NCBI GenBank assembly: GCA_965224205.1
Contig: CBDCYN010000023.1
Span: 124,001 to 188,000, forward strand
Length of the DNA: 64,000 nucleotides
Source: CBDCYN01 sp965224205
GTDB taxonomy: Bacteria > Planctomycetota > Phycisphaerae > Phycisphaerales > Phycisphaeraceae
Direction of reading: 5' to 3'
Positions 7,679-15,485 of this stretch are shown in pieces. The notes under the pieces are model-generated. The model did no database searches, was not told the DNA's origin, and saw only the letters and a list, made by a program, of their open reading frames with translations. Both the position numbers and the translations under genes were made by a program. Positions within the stretch are counted from its first letter, which is position 1. The number at the start of each line of letters is the position of its first letter.

Positions 7679-9919
7679 CTAGACGGTCACGACCTCCCGG
7701 CCGCGGGTTGCGATTTCGCGTTGGGCTTGATCGAGAAACGCCTCCAACGGCAGGGCTCCTAGGTCGCCGCGGGTGCGGTCGCGGACGCTGACCGTGCCCC
7801 CCTGCTCGTCACGCGGGCCGACCACGAGCATGTAGTTGACCTTCTGCTCCTGGGCGACCTTGATCTTCGCTTGGACCCGGTCATTCGATTGATCGAACAC
7901 GACCCGCAGCCCCGCCCCGTGCAGCGCGTCGTACACCTTCTGTCCATAACCGAGGGATTTATCGCTCACCGGCAGCACCCGCACCTGCTGCGGCGATAAC
8001 CATAAGGGGAACGCCCCGGCGTAGTGCTCGATGAGGATCGCCATGAACCGCTCCATCGACCCGAACGGGGCGCGGTGGATCATCACCGGCTGGTGGGCCT
8101 GGTTGTCGGGGCCGATGTACGTGATCCCGAACCGCTGGGGCAGGTTGTAGTCGAGCTGGACCGTGCCCAGCTGCCACGACCGGCCGATCACGTCGCGCAC
8201 CACGAAGTCGACCTTCGGGCCGTAGAACGCCGCTTCGCCCGGCTCCTCGGTGAACGGGATCTCCATGTCTCGGAGCACCCGCCGCAGCTCGGTCTCGGCC
8301 TGGTCCCAAAGGGCGGGGTCGCCGGCGTATTTATCGCTACCCGGGTCGCGCAGGCTTAGACGGATCGATACGTCGTCGAACCCGAACGTCGCGAACACGA
8401 ACTGGACCAGCTCGACGGTCGAGCGGAACTCGTCTTTGACCTGGTCCCGGGTGCAGAAGATGTGGGCGTCGTCCTGGGTGAACCCACGCACCCGGGTCAT
8501 GCCGGTCAGCTCGCCCGACTGCTCGAACCGGTAGACCGTCCCGAACTCCGCCAGCCGCACCGGCAGGTCCCGGTAGCTGTGCGGTTCCGAGGCGTAGATC
8601 TTGATGTGGTGCGGACAGTTCATCGGCTTAAGCAGGTACTCGGTCACCGCGCCTTCACCGGGTGGATCACAGCAAGATGAGTCCGCAGCGGCGTTAGGGT
8701 TTGAAGTTAAACCCCCGGAACCCACGGAACCCCCGGCCCCGGAACCCCCGGCTCCTTCAGACCCCCCATGAACCTTCGCCCCCTCTCTCTCGATGTTCGT
8801 CGCCCCGCCGGTGCGCTCGCGCATCCGGATCGGCGGGAATTGGCTGTCGGAATAGTACGGGTAGTGCCCGCTGGTCTTGTAGAGGTCGATCTTCCCGATA
8901 TGCGGGGTGTACACCACGTCGTACCCGCGTCGTAATAGTTCTTCTTGAAGGAAGTCCTGAAGGATCGTCCTCACCATCGCCCCGCGCGGCTTCCAGAGGA
9001 TCAGCCCCTGGCCCACTTGCTCGTCGATCGTAAACAGCCCCAGCTTCTGGCCGATGACGCGGTGGTCGCGCTGCCGGGCTTCTTCGAGCTGCTCGAGGTG
9101 GCGGTCGAGGTCGCCCTGGGTGAAGAACGCGGTGCCGTAGACGCGCTGGAACCGGTCGGACTCCACGTCCCCGTGCCAGTGCGATGAGGCGATGCTCATG
9201 ACCTTAAACGCCCCGATCCGCCCCGTCGACGGCAGGTGCGGGCCCATGCAAAGGTCTTCCCACCCCCCCCCGGATGCCCCGGATCCCCCGAAAGTATCAT
9301 CGATAGTTCCTTGACAAGACTGGCTTCGCGTTCCGGTCACGTACCACGACAGCGTCGCGGCCCCGCCGTCGAGCGCGCGGCGGGCGTTGTCGATCTTGTA
9401 TTTATTGCCTTCATCTTCGAGCTTGTGCAACCCCGCTTCCGGGACCAACTCGTAACGCGTGAACGGGCGGTCCTCTTCGACAATCTTCTTCATCTCCGCT
9501 TCGATGCGCGGGAAGTCGTCGCTGCTGATCGGGGTCTCTAGGGAGATGTCGTAGTAGAACCCGTTGTCGAGCGGCGGGCCATACGCAAGCAGCGCCTCGG
9601 GCCAAAGCCGCTGGATCGCCTCGGCCATGACGTGGGCGCACGAGTGGCGAAGCAGGTACAGGGCGTCGGGGTCGGGCGTGCCCTTGCTCAACCCTTTCTT
9701 GTCGGTGCGGGGTTGGGTGATAATCGATAGGTCCGCGTCCGACTCAATCGGTCGGTTAAGGTCCACCAGCGCCCCGCCGACCTTCGCCCCGATCGCGGAC
9801 TTGGCCAGCCCCGGGCCGATATCCCCGGCGACCCGAGCAGCGGTCACGGCGTGGTCGTATTCCTTGACACTGCCATCGGGCAGGGTGACGCGGACCGAGC
9901 CTCTCTGAGTTTCAACCAT
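7679..9919 (-). CDS. thrS: Threonine--tRNA ligase with two extra low-complexity insertions
   Basis: This class II synthetase charges tRNA-Thr with threonine in the cytoplasm. Seen in order: TGS domain (residues 1-70, VTLPDGSVKEY), editing domain with HSCAHVMAEA and DLCMGPHLPSTG, the catalytic core with zinc-ligand segment LKPMNCPHH, motif FTQDDAHIF, and the anticodon-binding domain (QVRVLPVSDKSLGYG). The protein has 746 residues against about 640 usually. The excess sits in two in-frame insertions, about residues 198-222 (GGSGASGGG) inside the editing domain just before the conserved Cys, and about 366-422 (Gly/Ser-rich) before MNCPHH. MVETQRGSV at 9919 was taken as start because it begins the TGS domain. 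The open frame continues 96 codons further upstream without family similarity. Confidence 0.95.
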   Translation of the reverse strand: MVETQRGSVRVTLPDGSVKEYDHAVTAARVAGDIGPGLAKSAIGAKVGGALVDLNRPIESDADLSIITQPRTDKKGLSKGTPDPDALYLLRHSCAHVMAEAIQRLWPEALLAYGPPLDNGFYYDISLETPISSDDFPRIEAEMKKIVEEDRPFTRYELVPEAGLHKLEDEGNKYKIDNARRALDGGAATLSWYVTGTRSQSCQGTIDDTFGGSGASGGGWEDLCMGPHLPSTGRIGAFKVMSIASSHWHGDVESDRFQRVYGTAFFTQGDLDRHLEQLEEARQRDHRVIGQKLGLFTIDEQVGQGLILWKPRGAMVRTILQDFLQEELLRRGYDVVYTPHIGKIDLYKTSGHYPYYSDSQFPPIRMRERTGGATNIEREGAKVHGGSEGAGGSGAGGSVGSGGLTSNPNAAADSSCCDPPGEGAVTEYLLKPMNCPHHIKIYASEPHSYRDLPVRLAEFGTVYRFEQSGELTGMTRVRGFTQDDAHIFCTRDQVKDEFRSTVELVQFVFATFGFDDVSIRLSLRDPGSDKYAGDPALWDQAETELRRVLRDMEIPFTEEPGEAAFYGPKVDFVVRDVIGRSWQLGTVQLDYNLPQRFGITYIGPDNQAHQPVMIHRAPFGSMERFMAILIEHYAGAFPLWLSPQQVRVLPVSDKSLGYGQKVYDALHGAGLRVVFDQSNDRVQAKIKVAQEQKVNYMLVVGPRDEQGGTVSVRDRTRGDLGALPLEAFLDQAQREIATRGREVVTV

Positions 9920-10253
9920 AAGAACGGACAATATACACCACGAGACGACGAATACACAAAGCCGATCTGCCGGCGCACGGGACGCATGAAATTGCAGCGT
10001 GCGCCGGGCGATCGCTCTGTGATCCACCGCTTCAGACGGGGCTGAGGTTTTATCGATTCTTGGATTGAGTGTATGGGAAGCCGTCGGGTTTGGCTGTCCA
10101 TGACCTGTGAACAGGCGCTTCCATGGATCTGTCTTAGCCCGCCCGCTGGGGTGATCACGGGGCACCCACCACAGGGGGAAACGACGGCCACACAGCGGCA
10201 CAATCACGGCTCGGGGGGGCGGTGGGGGATGTTCCGCGGCTTAAACGGCCCGG
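9920..10253. other. Intergenic region upstream of thrS
   Basis: No gene was recognised in these 334 bp; open frames here have no family resemblance. A TATATT hexamer lies about 13 nt upstream of the thrS ATG on the minus strand and could be part of a promoter. No T-box-like or other riboswitch fold could be recognised by eye. Confidence 0.35.
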
Positions 10254-10799
10254 TTACGGCTGATCCAGCGAAAGCGTCGTCGTCACCGCGTCGTACCTAA
10301 ACACCGCCGCCTGATCCCCGATCGACACCAATTCAAACCCGTCGATCCGCCCGCCCACCGCCAGCATGCGACGGCCGTCGATCACCGCGTAGTCCACGCC
10401 GTCGATCGTCATCACCGCGTGGAGCTGGTGGGTATCACGGAACCGGCTGGCCAGGGCGTGGAGGTCCACCGCCTCGGGGGCCGGGGCTTGGCCTTTCCAG
10501 GATGGCGCGGGGACAAACGCGTCACGGACTTCGGTGATGTCCCCACCGGATTTACCGGTCACGGCTCGCACGCGGTCGACAATCGGATCGCCCGCTAGCT
10601 CTAATGGCTCAAGAAGCAATTCGAGGTCAACGTCAGCCGTCGGGTCGGAGTCGCCTTGAACCCCGATCGCTCCCGCCGCCGCCGATGCCGATACGGGGTC
10701 CGTCAGGTCCGAACCGATCAAAACACGGTCGACCCCCAGGGCCAGCAATGCCAGCACCCCGATCCCAACATAGATCTGTCGCTCTCTGGATAGTTTCAT
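10254..10799 (-). CDS. Inner-membrane-anchored protein, possibly GspB/PilP-like
   Basis: About 181 residues. It has a short basic N-terminus (MKLSRERQIY), one membrane helix (YVGIGVLALLALGV), an acidic variable linker, then a small C-terminal domain ending in DGRRMLAVGGRIDGFELVSI and a short beta strand. That tail resembles the HR-type domain of GspB/GspC/PilP proteins of type II secretion and type IV pilus machines (pattern ING...VGD.VDG..VV.I), but the match is by eye only and no other secretion genes are nearby. ATG 10799 has AGAGGGG at 8 nt; an in-frame GTG three codons earlier is less likely. Confidence 0.65.
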   Translation of the reverse strand: MKLSRERQIYVGIGVLALLALGVDRVLIGSDLTDPVSASAAAGAIGVQGDSDPTADVDLELLLEPLELAGDPIVDRVRAVTGKSGGDITEVRDAFVPAPSWKGQAPAPEAVDLHALASRFRDTHQLHAVMTIDGVDYAVIDGRRMLAVGGRIDGFELVSIGDQAAVFRYDAVTTTLSLDQP

Positions 10800-10941
10800 C
10801 ACTCGCACCCCTCTGAGTTGGCGCCCGTCCGCTATCCAAAGCTAAAGATTGACGCGTCGATCCGTCAAGAAAAATATGAGACAACAGGTCACATCCCCGC
10901 GACGATGACCGTGCCAAGCGTGCTAACCGTTAGAGACGGCC

Positions 10942-11057
10942 TTATCCCGATCCCGGATGAAATCGCTGCATGATTCGTGTTCGTGGCGGGAAAATCCCCG
11001 AGGTCCACAGCGTCACCGATGCGGTCTATTGATACGCGATGCGGATCGTACGTATCG
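10942..11057 (-). repeat. Family B dispersed element, copy 1 (reverse orientation)
   Basis: Reads CCCGATCCCGGATGAAAT at the left end and GATACGCGATGCGGATCG at the right. These are the reverse complement of the family B end and start. The interior keeps the GTCCACAGCGTC...GATGCGG pattern found in the copies at 37983 and 42595. It lies just downstream of nuoH. Confidence 0.75.
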
Positions 11058-11124
11058 AAAAACATCCCAACCCCCTGCCCCGCGGTCACGGGTTGCTGCC
11101 AACACCCACGCGATCTCGATGAGC

Positions 11125-12534
11125 TTACCCCGCCGGTTCCGGATCGCCTTCCACCACACCGCGGTGATACGCGATCTCACTTCCCACCGGCATCAGGTCT
11201 GGGAAGAACGTCTTGCGCGGCTGGCGGTCACGGCTAAGGTACGCCCACGCCACGTAACCGGTCGCGACCACGAGAAACGCCACCCCCCCCGCGGTCAGCA
11301 CCACTTGGGTAATGACCTGGAAGAGCGGCCGGTCTTTGGTCAGCAACTCCACATGAGTCACCGGCCCGCCCGCCATCACCACCGCCCACACCCATACCGC
11401 CGTGCCGAAAAACGTCACCAGGCTCATCGGCAACAGCACCTTCACGCAGGCGTACAGCACCTGGTCGATCCGGATGCGCGGCAGCGTCCACCGCAGCCAC
11501 ATCTCCACGAACACCAGCCCCATCGCCTTGACGATAAACCACGTCGCCCCGTACAGGTTCAACACCCCTAACCCCACCGCGGATAACCCCATCGCCTCGG
11601 CCTTGCCCGGCCACGTCGTCGCCGCGGTCACCGCCCCGTCAAAGAACGCCTGCCCCGCCGCCACCGGGTCGTACCCGATCATCGCGTACACCGGGTCGAC
11701 AATCCCCAGCGGGCTGTTCCACCCGCCCAGGAACAGCGTCGCCTGGATCCCCCCCACCACGAACATCGACGCGTACTCCGCGAAGAAAAAGAAGCTAAAC
11801 CGCAGCCCGCTGTACTCGGTGTGAAACCCCGCCACCAGCTCGCTCTCCGACTCGGGCAGGTCGAACGGGGCCCGTTTATTCTCCGCCAAACTGGCCACAA
11901 AGTAGATGAAAAACGCGAAAAATATGAACGGGTTGTGGAAAATAAACCAGTCCCAGACCCCCCCACCCTGCAGGTAACCCAGCGCCACCACGTCCAAGGT
12001 CCCCGCGACGATCACCCCGCACAAAATCGAGATCCCCAGCGGGATCTCATAACTGACCAGCTGACACGCCTCACGCATCGCCCCGTAAAGCGACCACTTG
12101 CTGTTCGAGCCCCACCCCGCCAAGATCACCGCCATCACCTCGATCGCCAGCACCGCCAGGATATACAGCAACCCGATGCTCAACCCCGCTTCAAAGATAA
12201 ACTGCGGCCCAAACGGCAACGCCAAAAACGCCGCGAACACCGGCGCAAACGCCAGGTACGGCGCCAGCCGGAACATAAACCCGTCCGCCCCACGGGGCAT
12301 GAGGTCTTCTTTAAGGATCAGCTTGATCCCGTCGGCGATCGACTGCGACCACCCGTGCCAGCCCCCGGTGTGCATCGGCCCCACCCGGCACTGGATGTGC
12401 CCCGCGACCTTCCGCTCCCACCAGATGCTAAACATCGCCAACAAGCTGATCATCGGCAAGAACACCGACGCGACGATCCCCACCTTGATCGCCACGTACA
12501 ACCAGATGTCGCCGCCCGCTAGTTCTGAGATCAT
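11125..12534 (-). CDS. nuoH: NADH-quinone oxidoreductase subunit H
   Basis: The 469-residue multi-spanning membrane protein carries NuoH hallmarks: FSIWWERKVAGHIQCRVGP near residue 40, DGIKLILKEDL, and the loop NKRAPFDLPESESELVAGFHTEYSG that lines the quinone-binding cavity. It couples quinone reduction to proton pumping in complex I. It is longer than the usual ~330-430 residues because of a large insertion around residues 280-330 (SPLGIVDPVYAMIGYDPVAA) and a C-terminal extension. ATG 12534 has GAGG at 7 nt. It stands alone here: nuoD, nuoE and nuoF lie 43 kb away and nuoG/nuoI are not adjacent. Confidence 0.95.
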   Translation of the reverse strand: MISELAGGDIWLYVAIKVGIVASVFLPMISLLAMFSIWWERKVAGHIQCRVGPMHTGGWHGWSQSIADGIKLILKEDLMPRGADGFMFRLAPYLAFAPVFAAFLALPFGPQFIFEAGLSIGLLYILAVLAIEVMAVILAGWGSNSKWSLYGAMREACQLVSYEIPLGISILCGVIVAGTLDVVALGYLQGGGVWDWFIFHNPFIFFAFFIYFVASLAENKRAPFDLPESESELVAGFHTEYSGLRFSFFFFAEYASMFVVGGIQATLFLGGWNSPLGIVDPVYAMIGYDPVAAGQAFFDGAVTAATTWPGKAEAMGLSAVGLGVLNLYGATWFIVKAMGLVFVEMWLRWTLPRIRIDQVLYACVKVLLPMSLVTFFGTAVWVWAVVMAGGPVTHVELLTKDRPLFQVITQVVLTAGGVAFLVVATGYVAWAYLSRDRQPRKTFFPDLMPVGSEIAYHRGVVEGDPEPAG

Positions 12535-12732
12535 AAAAAGCCTCAAAGGTCTCGCTTATCGAACCGCGATCGAAAGCCCGATGCATGCAATGCTTAGACT
12601 CTATCGCCATATCGGCCGGCCCCCGACCCCCACCCCAAAACGTATCGCCAGATCGGCTAGGATTGTATCACCCAACACGTGCGACGAAAAAACCCAGCTG
12701 CGACGCCGCTCACTCCTTACCCAGAACAAAAT

Positions 12733-13674
12733 ATGGCCCTAACCCCCGAATGGTCCAAGCTCGGCTCCCTGCTGTTCGTCGCCAAGCAGCTCGCTCATGG
12801 GCTCTACCCCGGCATGCACCCCTCATCCCGCCGCGGGGCCGGCCTAGAGTTCCACGACTACCGCCCCTACAGCCCCGGCGACGACCCCGCCGGCATCGAT
12901 TGGAAACTCTTCGGCCGCACCGACCGGCTGTACCTGCGTCGCTACCGCCAGTGGACCGATCTAAACGTTTACCTCATGATCGACCACACCGCGTCGATGG
13001 ATTTCCCTCTCGCCAAGAGCACCACGACCACCGGCGACCCCGACACCCCCACCAAGCTCGGTTACGCCCGCCTCCTCGCCGCGACCATCGCTTACCTGGC
13101 CATCCGGCAAGGCGACCGCGTGGCCCTGGGTTTCATGACCGACCGATTAACCCGCTACCTACCCCCCGCCGGGGGCTCGGCCGCCCTGGAAAACCTCTGC
13201 TGGGCCCTGGAACGGCTCGAACCAGCACACGGGAAAGGCAACCTCGCCGCCGCCATCGCCCACGCCCAAGCCGTCACCCAAAGGCGGGGGCTGTTCGTGA
13301 TCCTCTCGGACCTGCTCGACGAGCCCGCCCCGTTCTTCGACGCCCTCAACCGCTTGCGACACCACCGACACGATACCGCCGTCTTCCAGGTCCTGTCCCC
13401 TCAGGAGCTAGACCCCGCGAAACTACCCACCGCCGCGATCCGCCTGCGCGACCCCGAAACCCAGCGAACCGTCACCACGGACATCCCCGAGATCCACAGC
13501 CGGTACGCGAAACTGCTGTCCGACCACCTACAGACCATCCGTCACGGCTGCCTCGCCCGCGGGGCCGACCACCACCGGGTCACCACCGACCAGCCGATCG
13601 TCGCCGCGTTGCGCGACCACCTCACCCGCCGCGCCCAGCCGGGGCGGTCGGTTGCCGGTTCCCTGCCGCGGTGA
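12733..13674 (+). CDS. DUF58 domain protein (vWA-like fold)
   Basis: The 313-residue protein contains the DUF58 signature RRGAGLEFHDYRPYSPGDD followed by IDWKLFGRTDRLYLRRY (residues 33-75), then a degenerate MIDAS-like motif (MIDHTASMDF) of the von Willebrand A fold and a second strand LFVILSDLLDE. DUF58 proteins usually accompany a MoxR-type AAA+ ATPase and membrane vWA proteins and may act as chaperone substrates or adaptors; no moxR is visible in this window. Start ATG 12733 was chosen because the 18 codons upstream show no similarity. It is divergent from nuoH. Confidence 0.88.
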   Translation: MALTPEWSKLGSLLFVAKQLAHGLYPGMHPSSRRGAGLEFHDYRPYSPGDDPAGIDWKLFGRTDRLYLRRYRQWTDLNVYLMIDHTASMDFPLAKSTTTTGDPDTPTKLGYARLLAATIAYLAIRQGDRVALGFMTDRLTRYLPPAGGSAALENLCWALERLEPAHGKGNLAAAIAHAQAVTQRRGLFVILSDLLDEPAPFFDALNRLRHHRHDTAVFQVLSPQELDPAKLPTAAIRLRDPETQRTVTTDIPEIHSRYAKLLSDHLQTIRHGCLARGADHHRVTTDQPIVAALRDHLTRRAQPGRSVAGSLPR

Positions 13675-13712
13675 CCGATCGTCGCGGTCGTTGCGGTCTA
13701 TACTGACCCCCC

Positions 13713-14714
13713 ATGAAAGCAACACGACAACCACCCCGCCGGTCCGCGATCCGTTTGAGTCTCCAACTATTCTTGATGCTGTTCGTCAGCGGTCTGCCCG
13801 CCTGCGATCAACCGGCCAAGCCGGTGCACGTCTCGGTGCCCGTTCCTGCCACCCGGTACGCGGTGACCGAGCCCGACGCGTTGCCTGCTCGCCGCGACTA
13901 CCCCCTGCACCGGTACGGGACGTACCTCCAGGTCGATGTCGATCTCAACGGTCAGCCCGCGGGTCGGTTCCTGCTCGATACCGGAAGCGCCTACAACGTG
14001 GTCACCCCGCTGGTCGCCGACCAACGGCGCCTGCCCCGCGGCCGGCGCGGCGCCGCCACCGGGATCGCGGGGGTCGAGGCGTTCACCTTCCGCCGCGCCG
14101 CGAGCCTGTCGATCCGGGACCTGTCGCTAGACGCCCTAGACCTCGCCGAGCTGGATTTATACCGCTTCACCGCCCCGCTGGGTCGCCCGATGAGCGGGAT
14201 CCTCGGGTTCTGCGCGTTCGGGTCGGTGCCGTTTACCCTCGACTACGCCGGCCCGGGATTGACCCTCCACCGCCCCGCTAGTTTCGAGCCCCGCGACGGC
14301 GACCAACCCCACCGTTATGAACTGCGCCGCGGGGTGCCGGTGGTCGAGGCGACGGTCGGGGCGGGACACACGGTGTGGCTGATCGTCGACACCGGCGCGG
14401 ATGTCGAGATCACCCTGCCACGGGCCTGTGCCGAGAACTGGCCCGACATCGTCGCGGTGCCGCTGACCGGGCGGGGCCGGTCGCGCGGGATCGGCGGCAC
14501 GGTCGCCAGCAGCCACACCTGGCTGACCACCCTGCGGCTATTCGCCACCGACCTCAAGCACGTGCCGGTGAGCTTCGAGCAACCCCTCGAGCCCACCCGG
14601 GGCGGGGCCTTACCGTTGGGTCGCGTGGGCGGGAAGCTGCTCCAACACTTCCAGCTCACCTTCGAGCCCGCCCGAAAGACCCTCTGGACCCGCTGGCGAC
14701 CGCTCGATTCTTGA
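13713..14714 (+). CDS. Lipoprotein with duplicated retropepsin-like aspartic protease domain
   Basis: 333 residues. A signal peptide ends in the lipobox L-P-A-C31, so the protein should be a lipoprotein. Two aspartic protease motifs follow: FLLDTGSAYNVV (D89-T-G-S) and VWLIVDTGADVEI (D226-T-G-A). They are each preceded by hydrophobic strands and followed by LGRPMSGILGF and LPLGRVGGKLLQ, which fit the two lobes of a fused retropepsin/pepsin-like enzyme. Catalysis with one Asp per lobe is predicted. The gene starts 38 bp after the DUF58 gene and is probably co-transcribed with it. The substrate is unknown. Confidence 0.82.
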   Translation: MKATRQPPRRSAIRLSLQLFLMLFVSGLPACDQPAKPVHVSVPVPATRYAVTEPDALPARRDYPLHRYGTYLQVDVDLNGQPAGRFLLDTGSAYNVVTPLVADQRRLPRGRRGAATGIAGVEAFTFRRAASLSIRDLSLDALDLAELDLYRFTAPLGRPMSGILGFCAFGSVPFTLDYAGPGLTLHRPASFEPRDGDQPHRYELRRGVPVVEATVGAGHTVWLIVDTGADVEITLPRACAENWPDIVAVPLTGRGRSRGIGGTVASSHTWLTTLRLFATDLKHVPVSFEQPLEPTRGGALPLGRVGGKLLQHFQLTFEPARKTLWTRWRPLDS

Positions 14715-14716
14715 AT

Positions 14717-14790
14717 ACAGTGGTATCGAATTTGGTGTAGACCGTCACAGCGAGCCGCGACCGTGAGGGAGCGGGTTCTTTCGGTCTATC
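14717..14790 (+). repeat. Family A half element with TIR-type flank
   Basis: A flank resembling other copies (GTGGTATCGAATTTGGTGTA) is followed by one hairpin arm, GAGCCGCGACCGTGAGGGAG then CGGGTTCTTT. The second arm is absent, so this is a truncated copy. It follows the protease gene stop by 3 bp. Confidence 0.7.
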
Positions 14791-14853
14791 GTCATCCAAC
14801 AAAAATGCTGTCGCCGCCCAGCGTCACAACCCATTCGTCATGCCGGATGCCTC

Positions 14854-15306
14854 ATGCTCCACGTCCAACCTCCCACGCCTTACCACGGCCCCGGCCCCAG
14901 CGTCTTCCTCGCCGGGTCGGCGGGCGGACGATCTGCCTGGCGACGGGCGATGGTCGACCTGTTGCGGGATACCGACCTTGCGGTGCTCGACCCGTTCGTG
15001 GCTGATTTCCCCAAAAACGACCCCGCGACGCTTCAGCAACGCACCCGGTGGGAGTTCGACCACCTGCGGCGGGCGACGGTCCGCGCGTTCTGGTTCCCCG
15101 CCGACGCCGCGGGGATGATCTCGCTCTACGAGCTGGGCGTGTGCTCGGTGCTGGAATCACCTCTGGTCGTAGGGATTGATCCCGGATACCCAAAATCCGG
15201 TGAAATACGGGCTCAAATGAGGTTCATCCGCCCCAAGGTGCGGGTGGTTGACGATCTCGAGGACCTCGTCCAGCAGATCGTCACGCACCCCGCGATGGCC
15301 TGCTAG
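14854..15306 (+). CDS. Nucleoside 2-deoxyribosyltransferase-like protein
   Basis: 150 residues. The start VFLAGSAGGRSAWRRAMVDLL, the middle RWEFDHLRRATVRAFWFPAD and the segment AGMISLYELGVCS fit the Nuc_deoxyri_tr2 family, in which a Rossmann-like fold binds nucleosides or nucleotides. The Glu of LYELG is the expected catalytic nucleophile. Family members are often annotated only as nucleoside deoxyribosyltransferase-like, and some act in nucleotide-derived signal or toxin pathways. No partner gene suggests a particular role here. It lies between two family A repeats. Confidence 0.8.
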   Translation: MLHVQPPTPYHGPGPSVFLAGSAGGRSAWRRAMVDLLRDTDLAVLDPFVADFPKNDPATLQQRTRWEFDHLRRATVRAFWFPADAAGMISLYELGVCSVLESPLVVGIDPGYPKSGEIRAQMRFIRPKVRVVDDLEDLVQQIVTHPAMAC

Positions 15307-15342
15307 TGCTCTGTCATGGTTGATTTTTCAGGCGAGCCGCTT

Positions 15343-15430
15343 AGCGAGCCGCGACCGTAAGGGAGCGGGTTCTCTCTCAGCTCATGATACGGACGTAGGA
15401 ACCCGCTTGCTGACGCGCGCGGCTCGCTGA
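15343..15430 (+). repeat. Family A hairpin element
   Basis: Left arm GAGCCGCGACCGTAAGGGAG-CGGGTT pairs with right arm AACCCGCTTGCTGACGCGCG-CGGCTCGC. The right arm is the alternative arm type (CGCGCGTCAGCAAGC), so the stem has a central mismatch. Flanks GCTCTGTCATGGTTGATTTT and a degenerate counterpart suggest a larger TIR-bounded element. Confidence 0.85.
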
Positions 15431-15485
15431 GTCGCCAACCCGAAAACTTGAGCGTGACGAAGCATGAGGTGCTCGTGATGAGCCA

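Noticed and set aside
12585..13706. 373-codon plus-strand frame overlapping DUF58
   Set aside because: Arg/Pro-rich translation in a shadow frame of the clear DUF58 gene.
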